Assembly (NCBI GenBank): GCA_020848075.1
Contig: JADLAV010000062.1
Coordinates: forward strand, 1 to 50,088
DNA from: Burkholderiales bacterium
GTDB taxonomy: Bacteria; Pseudomonadota; Gammaproteobacteria; Burkholderiales; SG8-39
Direction of reading: 5' to 3'
Length of the DNA: 50,088 nt
Part shown: positions 1-7,556 of the stretch, in pieces
How positions within the stretch are numbered: position 1 is the first letter of the stretch
How the letters are laid out: the number at the start of each line of letters is the position of its first letter
The notes under the pieces: generated by a model
Seen by the model: the letters and a program-made list of their open reading frames with translations, nothing else
Told to the model about the DNA's origin: nothing
The model's database searches: none
Made by a program: the position numbers and the translations under genes

Positions 1-1
1 C

Positions 2-121
2 GCCTACCGCTTCAACCGGCGATTCGATCTCGCCGGCATGGTTGCTCGCCTCGGCGCCGCAGCAGCGCTCACGCCGCCCATGCCCTATCGGTTCGTAAAG
101 CTGGCTGAGGCTCATTGGTAA
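2..121 (+). mobile_element. IS1595-family transposase, 3' end (partial)
   Basis: Frame 2 is open from the window edge to TAA at 119-121 and encodes 39 residues including YRFNRRFDLAGM and TPPMPYRFVKLAEAHW. An RFNRR block followed by a PPMPYR-LAE tail is what I recognise as the extreme C-terminus of IS1595/ISXO2-type DDE transposases. The rest of the element lies outside the window. The terminal inverted repeat should fall within the next several tens of bases, which are markedly AT-rich (about 119-165), but I could not identify its exact end or a target duplication. Confidence 0.75.
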
Positions 122-323
122 TCAGGTATATTCTTATATTGTTTACGCAGAAGACTACATGCACGTCTCTTCTGCAAAGCTTCACCAATTGTCTGACTGA
201 TCGAGTTTCCGCGTATACGATGTCGACGCCCGCTTTGGCCAGCTCTCTCCGAAGGCGATTTGTGAATTGTCCGATTCCTCCTCCGGAAATGAAGTTGATC
301 AGGATTACTTTTCTTCTGGCCAT
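122..323 (-). pseudogene. Glycosyltransferase N-terminal remnant cut by the IS
   Basis: The ATG at 323 starts a protein beginning ARRKVILINFISGGGIGQF, the beta-strand/glycine-loop start of a GT-B glycosyltransferase (GT4-like). The frame runs into the IS end and stops at 69, giving at most 84 codons where a full enzyme has about 350-400. The last genuine codon lies somewhere between about 120 and 180 because the IS boundary is unresolved. It starts 66 bases after the stop of the ligase-like gene on the same strand, so it was probably the next gene of that operon. It should be non-functional unless the element excises. Confidence 0.6.
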
Positions 324-389
324 TCTTGTTCGCTGAGATGCTTGTGGAGAGTACCGAACGAGGCTCGCCTCAGGGGAACCATGAACCCT

Positions 390-1706
390 TTACGGCGCCG
401 ACGGAGAGACGGATCTCGACTGCGTCTGAAGAGGGATGGCTGGCTCTTGGGAGAGACTGAGTTCCCGAGAGAGAATCGCCGTCATGGCAATAAAGATGAA
501 GTAGAGGTCGAAGTAGGCGACGTTGATGAATGCGCCGCTGATCGCGAAGGCGACGATGCCGATCCGCAGGCCATCGGAGTAGGTTGCAATCCAGCCGGCG
601 TCGGGAAGGGCGCGGGCCTCTCTCCGTATCTGAGTCAATCTCAGGATCGCGGAGGCCATCAGGGCGAGATACAAGCCCAGCCCGACGAACCCGTGCTGAC
701 CCAGCACCTGGAAGTAGACGCTGTGCGCGGCTTGCGTCCCGCCGGACATTCCTCGGTATTTTTCGTCGGCGTAGCTGAACCAGCGGGCCCGGTCCGGGGA
801 GTACTCGTACTGAAAGCCTGCGCCAGTCAGCGGACGCGCCTTCGCGATGTTCCACGCCACGCTCCATGCGCGCAGCCGCATCATCGCGGACATGTCCTGC
901 TCGTACGTCTGGATCGTTTCTGCGCGCTGCCAGAGTTGTTGCGGGGCGAATGAGATCACCAGGGACCCCGCAAGCAGGAGGAATATCACCCCGCCCCAGG
1001 CCTTGCGCGGATCCCTGAGAATCAGGAGCGGAAGGACCACGGCCAGGCCGACCAGCGCGCCCCGCGAATAGGTGAATACGCTGGAGACCGCGCAGCACGC
1101 GGCGGCGAAGTTCAGAAAGATTCTCAGTTTCCTGTTTGGCTCCTCGCGCGCGAGGACGACGAGAATGGGGATGACCATGTTGAGCGCAAGGCCGAGGAAC
1201 GTGTTCCCGCCGATGAACACGCCATCGGGCCCCTGCACGTTGTAGACGCCGCCCGTCGTGACAGTGAAGAACGCACCCTTGATGCCATAGAAGCCCAGGC
1301 TGAGGCCGATCACGAGCATGAGGGCGCGAACGCGCGACTTTCCGTAGATGAACATCGTCGCGACGAAAGTCATCAGAAGGATCTTGGCGAACTGCTCCCA
1401 GTACTGCCACGCCTCGGGGGGTTCCCAGGCGAACAGGGTCGTGAACGTGAAGTACGCGAACAGCATTGCGACCAGCACGAGCTCGCGATTCCAAGGGACC
1501 GCTTTCCGATCGCGCGAGATGAGTGTTCCCGCGAGCGTCGCCAGCGCGATCATCATCGCGAACGGCTGTCCGCGGGCGAAGCCCCACGTGAACATGTGCG
1601 GGTTCATGAGCCCGAACCAGTACCAAACCAGGATCCCGATCCACGGGCGAGCGAAGCAGACGGGCAGCAGCCCTACGATGAGCGCCGTGAGCGCGAGGTC
1701 TCGCAT
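390..1706 (-). CDS. Putative O-glycosylation ligase, exosortase A-associated (Wzy/WaaL-like)
   Basis: This 438-residue polytopic membrane protein begins MRDLALTALIVGLLPVCFARPWIG and continues VWYWFGLMNPHMFTWGFA, a start I recognise from the exosortase A-associated putative O-glycosylation ligases of the O-antigen ligase superfamily. About ten or more hydrophobic segments are visible, with a long periplasmic loop (around residues 250-320) before the last helices. Known relatives transfer or polymerise undecaprenyl-linked glycans in the periplasm. The substrate may be EPS or PEP-CTERM proteins (inference). I chose ATG 1706 rather than ATG 1754 because the 16 extra residues are Arg/Pro-rich and unlike the family. 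It is the first gene of a minus-strand unit whose second gene is the broken glycosyltransferase. Confidence 0.8.
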   Translation of the reverse strand: MRDLALTALIVGLLPVCFARPWIGILVWYWFGLMNPHMFTWGFARGQPFAMMIALATLAGTLISRDRKAVPWNRELVLVAMLFAYFTFTTLFAWEPPEAWQYWEQFAKILLMTFVATMFIYGKSRVRALMLVIGLSLGFYGIKGAFFTVTTGGVYNVQGPDGVFIGGNTFLGLALNMVIPILVVLAREEPNRKLRIFLNFAAACCAVSSVFTYSRGALVGLAVVLPLLILRDPRKAWGGVIFLLLAGSLVISFAPQQLWQRAETIQTYEQDMSAMMRLRAWSVAWNIAKARPLTGAGFQYEYSPDRARWFSYADEKYRGMSGGTQAAHSVYFQVLGQHGFVGLGLYLALMASAILRLTQIRREARALPDAGWIATYSDGLRIGIVAFAISGAFINVAYFDLYFIFIAMTAILSRELSLSQEPAIPLQTQSRSVSPSAP

Positions 1707-1868
1707 CGGATCGCGGAAAGGGTCACGCGGGCAGCGCCGCGGGGCTGCTACCATTCGACAGGACGGATCTTACTATCTGATCGTGGCCGCAAATCGAGAC
1801 TTATTGCCACTGTGGAGTTCGAATGGCCCCGGGGGCCTGTCACCGCGGCCCGCGGCCGAGAATGAGTA
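1707..1868. promoter_or_regulatory. Divergent intergenic region
   Basis: The 162 bases between the minus-strand ligase start and the plus-strand GNAT start must hold promoters for both. I see only weak candidates, such as an AT-rich stretch around 1766-1815. There is no convincing -35/-10 or -24/-12 pair. Confidence 0.3.
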
Positions 1869-3032
1869 ATGCCCGACATCGCAGTCGATTGGATTACCGA
1901 CGAGCCAGGGTTTCTCGGGCTCCGCGAGCCCTGGAACCGCCTCGCGGTAGGGGCTCAGGGGGCAAGCGTGTTCCTCCGGCACGAGTGGTTCGACGCCGCC
2001 TGGCAGTGGCGCAAGAACGATCGATGTGCGCTCCGCATCGCGACGGTGTCCCGGGTCGGCGAGCTCGTCGGTGTCTGTCCCCTGGTCGTGCATGAGACGG
2101 TGCAGAGCGGCCTGCCCGTTCGCAAGTTGGAATTCCTGTCCGTCCCGGACACCCAGTTCTGCGACATTGTGTGCAGCGCGGCCGACGCCGTCGTCGTGGG
2201 CGACGCGGTCGCTGCCGCGCTGAGGACCCGCGCCGGTGAGTGGTCGATGCTCGACCTCAGGCACCTGCGCAACGCCGGTGCCGCAGCCGGTCTCGCAGGC
2301 AAGGTGGATCTGCGCGCCCGCAAGGAAGACGAATGGACGCCATGGGACGCGAATGCGTACATCGAACTCGCCGAAACGTGGGACACGTACTACAGCCGGC
2401 GCACCCGCAGCCTGAAGAAGGCGAACAAGCTCGCGGCCAACCGGCTCAGCAAGGCCGGCGAGTTGGAGATCGAGTGGCTTCGCGGTGGGGGGCACGATCC
2501 CGAACTCGCCGGCGCGTTGCTCGAAGAGTTCGTCGGCGTCTCCGCGCGGAGCTGGAAGGCCCGGTCCGGGCTCACCCTCGACAATGCGGAGCCCGGGGCA
2601 TTCATCCGGCGCCTGACGCGCCACGCGCTGGAGCAGGGCTGGCTGTCCATGTGGGGCCTTCGGATCGATCGTAAGCTAGTGGCCATGGAGTACCAGCTGA
2701 TCTACGGCGGCGACGTCTTCGCGCTCCGTGCCGACTTCGACCAGTCGCTCGAGACGATCTCTCCGGGCTCGTACCTCAATCTCCAGCTGCTGCAACGGCT
2801 GTTCGCAAGCGGCCTGCGGCGCTATTGGCTGGGCCCGGGACCGAATCCGTACAAGGCGCGCTGGACGGACCAAAGCGAGACTCTGTACCGCATCGCCGCC
2901 TACAGCCCGACCGCCCGCGGACGGTTGCACCGACTGAACGAGCGGCTTGTCCGTCCGGTGGCGAAGAGGATGCTCGCGGCATTGCGCGGTGCGAAGGCTG
3001 AAGCCTCTGAATCGGCGGATATCGACGGATGA
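1869..3032 (+). CDS. GNAT acetyltransferase, CelD/BioF2-like family
   Basis: The 387-residue soluble protein has the two-lobed architecture of the CelD-like (FemAB-related) acyltransferases found in polysaccharide loci. The N-terminal half carries FLRHEWFDAAWQW and a VGELVGVCPLVV strand. The C-terminal GNAT lobe carries RSLKKANKLAANRL, then LVAMEYQLIYGGDVFALRADFD, ending with the typical YWLGPGPNPYKARWT. It probably transfers an acyl or aminoacyl group to a sugar in the cytoplasm; donor and acceptor are unknown. Its stop overlaps the next start (ATGA at 3029-3032), so it is translationally coupled to the asparagine-synthase-like gene and the two may modify the same sugar. Confidence 0.75.
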   Translation: MPDIAVDWITDEPGFLGLREPWNRLAVGAQGASVFLRHEWFDAAWQWRKNDRCALRIATVSRVGELVGVCPLVVHETVQSGLPVRKLEFLSVPDTQFCDIVCSAADAVVVGDAVAAALRTRAGEWSMLDLRHLRNAGAAAGLAGKVDLRARKEDEWTPWDANAYIELAETWDTYYSRRTRSLKKANKLAANRLSKAGELEIEWLRGGGHDPELAGALLEEFVGVSARSWKARSGLTLDNAEPGAFIRRLTRHALEQGWLSMWGLRIDRKLVAMEYQLIYGGDVFALRADFDQSLETISPGSYLNLQLLQRLFASGLRRYWLGPGPNPYKARWTDQSETLYRIAAYSPTARGRLHRLNERLVRPVAKRMLAALRGAKAEASESADIDG

Positions 3033-4951
3033 GCGGACTCTGCGGCTGGCACGATCGCGCTGTCGGGTCGCGGGACGGGGCGCGCATCGTGTCCGCCATG
3101 GCGAGCGCGCTCGTGGTCGGACCGGGCGAGCATCGGCACGTGCTGACCACCCACGCGGGCGCGATTGCAGCGTCCGCGCGCGATGTCGCGGTAAGCATGG
3201 GGGAGGCGCCCGCCGTGCACATGTTCTGCGGGGTTGTCGGCAGACCCAGATGGGCCGATGCGGCGCTCGCTGAAGAGGCGGGCCGGGTGGGCCTTGCGGG
3301 CAGCGTCCTTACCGCCTACGAAGCACACGGCGTCGGTGCTCTCTCGAAGCTGGAGGGCGCCTTCGCGCTGGCGCTGATCGACGAAGCGCACGGCGAGATC
3401 CTGCTGGCGGTCGACCGGATGGGAATCTGCTCGCTGGCCTACGCAGCCAAGCCCGGCGGCGCCGTCGTATTCGGCTCCAGCGTGGCGGCCATCGCCTCGC
3501 ATCCGGATGTCTCAGTGGAGCTCGACCGTCAGGCGCTGTTCGATTACGTCTACTTTCACATGATCCCCGGGCCGCGCTCGGTCGTTCGCGGCGTGACCCG
3601 ATTGCTCCCCGGCACCTATACCCTGTTTCGGCGCGGCGCGACGACGGTGGAGCCCTACTGGGAAATGCGCTACTTCGAGAACGAGCGAGCGCCATTCCCC
3701 GAGCTGAAGGAGCGCTTCGTCCACGACTTGCGGGCCAGCGTGGCCGACGCTGCCGCGGTAGGCGAGGTCGGCGCATTCCTGAGCGGCGGGACCGACAGCT
3801 CCACGATTGCAGGTCTGCTGACCGAGGCGTGCCGCAAGCCGGCAAAGACCTTTTCCATCGGCTTCGACGCCGAGGGCTATGACGAGATGGCCTACGCGAG
3901 GATCGCGGCCAGGCACTTCGGCACGCGGCAGTTCGAGTATTACGTCACCCCGGACGACGTCGTGTCCGCGATTCCCCTCGTCGCGCAAGCGTACGACCAG
4001 CCGTTCGGGAATGCGTCGGCCGTCCCGGCGTATTACTGTGCGCGCCTCGCCGCCTCGGAGGGCATCACCCATATGCTCGGCGGCGACGGCGGTGACGAGC
4101 TCTTCGGGGGAAACGTGCGTTATGCGACGCAGTACCTGCTCTCGCTCTACTCGCGCCTGCCGCGCTGGCTTCGTGCAGGGCTGGTCGAACCCGTCGCATC
4201 GCGGCTGCCCGCGGCAGGCATCACCCCGGGAGTCCGCCAGGTGCGCGGCTACGTCAGGCTCGCCTCTACGCCCATGCCCGCCAGATTCGATAGCTACAAC
4301 CTGGTCGAGCGGGTCGGGCCCACGCAGATCTTCGGCGAGGAGTTTCTCGCCGCGGTGGATGTCGGCGCGCCTGCCGAGCAATTCGCGGACACCTACCACC
4401 GGGCGCATGCGGATGCGCTCATCAATCGCATGCTGGCGCTCGATCTCAAGTACACGGTCGCGGACAACGATCTCCCGAAAGTGACGCGGATGTGCGACCT
4501 CGCGGGCATCGAGTGTTCGTTTCCCATGCTCGACGAGCGGGTCGTGGCGTTCTCCGCCCATCTCGCCCCGGAATTGAAGCTCAAGGGAACGAAGCTGCGC
4601 TACTTCTTCAAGCTGGCGCTGAGAGGATTTCTACCGGAAGAGATCATCGCCAAGAGCAAGCACGGCTTCGGGCTGCCGTTCGGGGTGTGGCTCGAGAAGC
4701 ATCGGGCGCTTCGCGAGCTCGCTCTGGACAGCCTGGGGAAGTTGAAGCGACGCGGCGTCGTGCGCGCAGAGTTTATCGACGAGCTCACATCCCGGCACCT
4801 GGCGAGCCACGCGACGTACTACGGCGTCATGGTGTGGGTGCTCATGATGCTGGAGCAGTGGTTCGAGCACCACGTCGATGCGCGCGGCCGAACCGAGCGT
4901 TCCGCCGAAGTGTCCCCGAAGCCCGCCGGCGCCTCGCCGCGGGCGGGCTAA
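3029..4951 (+). CDS. Asparagine synthase-like amidotransferase with displaced N-terminal Cys
   Basis: The 640-residue protein has asparagine synthetase B architecture. An N-terminal glutaminase-like half is followed by an ATP-pyrophosphatase synthetase half with PP-loop SGGTDSS at about 252-258 and GGDGGDELFGG at about 351-361. Canonical enzymes start MCGI, with Cys2 as the N-terminal nucleophile; this one starts MSGLCGW, putting the Cys at position 5, and lacks the RGPD glutamine-site motif. The glutaminase is therefore probably inactive unless the N-terminus is trimmed, while the adenylating half looks intact. It may use ammonia or another amine to amidate a carboxylated sugar (inference). 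It is coupled by ATGA to the upstream GNAT gene and followed by a palindromic repeat pair. Confidence 0.8.
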   Translation: MSGLCGWHDRAVGSRDGARIVSAMASALVVGPGEHRHVLTTHAGAIAASARDVAVSMGEAPAVHMFCGVVGRPRWADAALAEEAGRVGLAGSVLTAYEAHGVGALSKLEGAFALALIDEAHGEILLAVDRMGICSLAYAAKPGGAVVFGSSVAAIASHPDVSVELDRQALFDYVYFHMIPGPRSVVRGVTRLLPGTYTLFRRGATTVEPYWEMRYFENERAPFPELKERFVHDLRASVADAAAVGEVGAFLSGGTDSSTIAGLLTEACRKPAKTFSIGFDAEGYDEMAYARIAARHFGTRQFEYYVTPDDVVSAIPLVAQAYDQPFGNASAVPAYYCARLAASEGITHMLGGDGGDELFGGNVRYATQYLLSLYSRLPRWLRAGLVEPVASRLPAAGITPGVRQVRGYVRLASTPMPARFDSYNLVERVGPTQIFGEEFLAAVDVGAPAEQFADTYHRAHADALINRMLALDLKYTVADNDLPKVTRMCDLAGIECSFPMLDERVVAFSAHLAPELKLKGTKLRYFFKLALRGFLPEEIIAKSKHGFGLPFGVWLEKHRALRELALDSLGKLKRRGVVRAEFIDELTSRHLASHATYYGVMVWVLMMLEQWFEHHVDARGRTERSAEVSPKPAGASPRAG

Positions 4952-4969
4952 GGAGGCTTCGCAGAAACT

Positions 4970-5044
4970 CGTCATTCCCGCGAAAGCGGGAATCCAGCTC
5001 GAGCGCGATCAACGGCTCTGGATTCCCGCCTGCGCGGGAATGAC
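4970..5044. repeat. Inverted pair of ATTCCC-N8-GGGAAT (dRS3-like) palindromes
   Basis: Two 20-bp palindromic cores lie at 4974-4993 (ATTCCCGCGAAAGCGGGAAT) and 5022-5041. They sit in opposite orientation within longer arms 4970-4997 and 5017-5044, so the whole block can fold into one large hairpin. It lies exactly between two convergent genes that end at 4951 and 5064. It could serve as a bidirectional terminator, although no T-run is present. Similar single copies occur elsewhere in the window. Confidence 0.85.
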
Positions 5045-5063
5045 GGCCTCCTGCGGAGCTTCC

Positions 5064-6053
5064 CTACGCGCAGGGCAGTTCCTGTCCAGCGCGGCGCGCA
5101 TTCATCAGCAGTCTCAGCGCGAACCGGGAAGGCTCCCGATCCCAGGGTGTGAAGCGGGGGAGCTGAAAGACGTCGGAGGACGAGCGGGCCGCGCCCCGCG
5201 ACGTCGTCACGGCCGCCCGGAAGCCCGCCTTTCTCGCCATGGCAACGTGCTCCGGCGCGAAGTCCTCGGCGGGCTTGCCGTTCGGGTAGGCGAAGAGCGC
5301 GACCTCTCCGCCGATGATGTCCTCCAGAGCGGCCTTGCCCTCTACGATTTCCCGCTCGGCCGCCGGCGGCGCGAGTCGCGTCAGGATCGGGTGCGTCACC
5401 GTGTGGCCGCCGATCTCCATCCCCGCGCTGTGGAGGGCACGAACCTGGCCGCGCGTCATCATCAGATCGTCCGGAAGGGGATCCTCGACGGCGGAGGCGA
5501 CGTGCCGTGCGAGCGCGTCTCGCTCGGCAAGCGGCCGGTACTTGAGCGAGGCCAGGAGCCGATGCATCGCCGCGCGCCGATCTGCGATCGTGGCGACGAG
5601 ATGCACGCCGAGGCCGACGTCCGAGAGGTCGAGGCCGGGTCCTTGCACCCGTCGCACGGCCTCGATCACGGTGTCGTTCCACATCCGTCCCGCGTCCAGG
5701 TGGCCGGACGCGATGAAGAACGTTGCCGGAACCCCCGCTCGGCGCAGAATCGGGAGCGCGATGTCGTGATTATCGGCGTAGCCGTCGTCAAAGGTCACGC
5801 ACGCAGCGCGCGCCGGAAGTTTTCCCGTAGCCAAGTGCGCGGCGGCCTCGCTCAGCGGCAAGACGTTGAACTCCGAGGCGAGGAGTTCCATTTGCTCGGA
5901 GAATTGCCGCGCGTCGACCTCGCCCGCGAGCAGCGGATCGGGGGCCGAAAGAACCCGGTGGTAGATGAGAATGGACAGGCGCCCGCGCGCTCCACCGGGC
6001 GAGAGCGCGAACCCCAGGCTCCGGATGAGGGCGGATCTGAACGAGTTGACCAC
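5064..6053 (-). CDS. Polysaccharide deacetylase (CE4/NodB domain)
   Basis: The 329-residue protein has the CE4 esterase motifs: LIYHRVL near residue 30, motif 1 CVTFDDGYADN (general-base Asp and metal Asp), and motif 2 GGHTVTHPIL (metal His residues). It should remove N-acetyl groups from amino sugars or related acyl groups. No clear signal peptide is present, although the N-terminus (VNSFRSALIRSLGFAL) is amphipathic. It lies 25 bases downstream of the glycosyltransferase gene on the same strand, so both are probably one transcript. This is separate from the XrtA-type deacetylase at 28.9 kb. Confidence 0.85.
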   Translation of the reverse strand: MVNSFRSALIRSLGFALSPGGARGRLSILIYHRVLSAPDPLLAGEVDARQFSEQMELLASEFNVLPLSEAAAHLATGKLPARAACVTFDDGYADNHDIALPILRRAGVPATFFIASGHLDAGRMWNDTVIEAVRRVQGPGLDLSDVGLGVHLVATIADRRAAMHRLLASLKYRPLAERDALARHVASAVEDPLPDDLMMTRGQVRALHSAGMEIGGHTVTHPILTRLAPPAAEREIVEGKAALEDIIGGEVALFAYPNGKPAEDFAPEHVAMARKAGFRAAVTTSRGAARSSSDVFQLPRFTPWDREPSRFALRLLMNARRAGQELPCA

Positions 6054-6078
6054 GGGTGCCGATTTGGGCGGGCGATGC

Positions 6079-7359
6079 TCAGCCGCCGCGGGACGCGGGC
6101 AAGCCTCCTTCGACCACGGCGTCGAAGATCGCGGCGAGCTCGCCGGTCAGGGTCCGGCGGTCGAACTGCCGGAGCACGTCCGGATCCGCATGGCGGCTCG
6201 CGAGCGCGCCGCTCCGCCAGCTTTCGAAGATTTCGACCATCGTTCGCTCCAGCGCCTTCGCGTCGCGCGGGTTCGCAACCCAGCCGCCGCCGGTTCGGGC
6301 CAGGACCTCCGCCGTTGCGCCGCGGAGCACCAGCGCGAGGACCGGTCGCAGCGTTCTCAGGTACTCGTACAGTTTAGCGGGCACTAGGGAGGTGGTGTCC
6401 TCGGAGGCTTGAAGCAGGAGCAGCAAGTCGGCTCTTGCCAGCTCCGCAAGCGCATCGCTGTACGGCACGCGCGGCAGGAACTCGACCGATCCGGAGAGTC
6501 CGGTATCTTCGACGCACTTCTTGAGGCGGTCCGAGTCCGCATAGGCGCCGCCGCCGATGAATCGAAACACGATGCCGGCCGGGTCGAGATTCCCGCGCTT
6601 GCCCTCGCGCGCGATCGACTCGAAGAGCGGACAGGGATCCCGGAAGTCGGCGTTGATGTTGCCCGCATGCACGACGAGCATTCGCCGCGAGGGCGCAACC
6701 GGTCGACTGGGCAGCGCCGCGAAGTCGCTCTCGTCGTACCCGTTGAGAATCGCAGTGAACTTGTCGGCGCGTTCGCCCGAATAACGCGCGCGGAGCATGT
6801 CCCGTAGCTGGGTCGTGCTGGTGACGACGTGCGTGGCGGCTTCCACGACTCTTCGCTCGAGCCTGGGGGCGAACCACCGGACGACGCCGGGCGTCCCCCG
6901 CTCGGCCGGCTCCTCGTGCCACGGATCCCGGAAATCGATGACGAGCGGCACGTGCGCGTGCTGCGCGAGTCTGCGGGCGATCAGGTGCGCCGTCGCGTGC
7001 GGGCTGGTCGAAAACACGAGGTCCACGGGATCCTCGGCGAGGATCCTGCGCCCCGCCGCCACGGCCCAGGGAAGCCACCAGATCCAGGTGTCCGGCACGG
7101 CGAGAATCGCGGGATAGAGGCCACGAATCGAGAGATGCTTGCGGGTGTTCAGGAAGCCCGTGCGGACCACTCGGACCGATTCCGGGATCTGCTTCTCGAG
7201 CTGCTCGTCGGCGACGGCGTATGCGCCGCGGCGGAGCGTGAGTACGGTGACCCGCCAGCCGAATTCGCTCAGGTAGCGGGAGAACTTCAGGGTCCTCAGC
7301 ACGCCGCTGCTGCTTGCTTCGGGCGGGTAGTGAAAAACGACGAAAAGTGCGTGTTTCAA
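6079..7359 (-). CDS. Glycosyltransferase, GT4 family
   Basis: The 426-residue GT-B enzyme opens with KHALFVVFHYPPEASSSGVLR, the N-terminal loop typical of GT4/WbuB-like transferases. It continues with VDLVFSTSPHATAHLIA and VPLVIDFRDPWHEEP, then a C-terminal Rossmann half with RMLVVHAGNIN, FLPRVPYSDALAELARADLLLLL and LVPAKLYEYLRTLRPVLAL (donor-binding E-x7-E-type region). It should add a sugar to the lipid-linked EPS unit on the cytoplasmic face; specificity cannot be read. It is the first gene of a two-gene minus-strand unit with the deacetylase. Confidence 0.85.
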   Translation of the reverse strand: MKHALFVVFHYPPEASSSGVLRTLKFSRYLSEFGWRVTVLTLRRGAYAVADEQLEKQIPESVRVVRTGFLNTRKHLSIRGLYPAILAVPDTWIWWLPWAVAAGRRILAEDPVDLVFSTSPHATAHLIARRLAQHAHVPLVIDFRDPWHEEPAERGTPGVVRWFAPRLERRVVEAATHVVTSTTQLRDMLRARYSGERADKFTAILNGYDESDFAALPSRPVAPSRRMLVVHAGNINADFRDPCPLFESIAREGKRGNLDPAGIVFRFIGGGAYADSDRLKKCVEDTGLSGSVEFLPRVPYSDALAELARADLLLLLQASEDTTSLVPAKLYEYLRTLRPVLALVLRGATAEVLARTGGGWVANPRDAKALERTMVEIFESWRSGALASRHADPDVLRQFDRRTLTGELAAIFDAVVEGGLPASRGG

Positions 7360-7556
7360 CCGTGCGCGCTTCCGTATGATGTCGGGGCCGTCCGGGTCCA
7401 GGTCACCGAGGCCCCGCGGGCCTCCCGGGTACGCGCGCGCAAGGATGCCAAAGATCGGCCGCGGTTGAAACCGTTGGCGCCCTGAAACCGCGAAGAATTC
7501 TCTTGCGCCGAGGCGCCGGCGCGAAACGCTGCCCAGGTCATGTGCCGAACACCAGA
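7360..7556. promoter_or_regulatory. Divergent intergenic region
   Basis: These 197 bases separate the minus-strand glycosyltransferase from the plus-strand heparinase-like gene and should carry both promoters. Around 7461-7495 there is an imperfect repetition of TTGAAACCG / CTGAAACCG. No convincing promoter box or terminator was found. Confidence 0.3.

Noticed and set aside
267-953. Plus-strand frame at the left edge
   Set aside because: Antisense to the ligase-like gene, Arg-rich, no domain signature.
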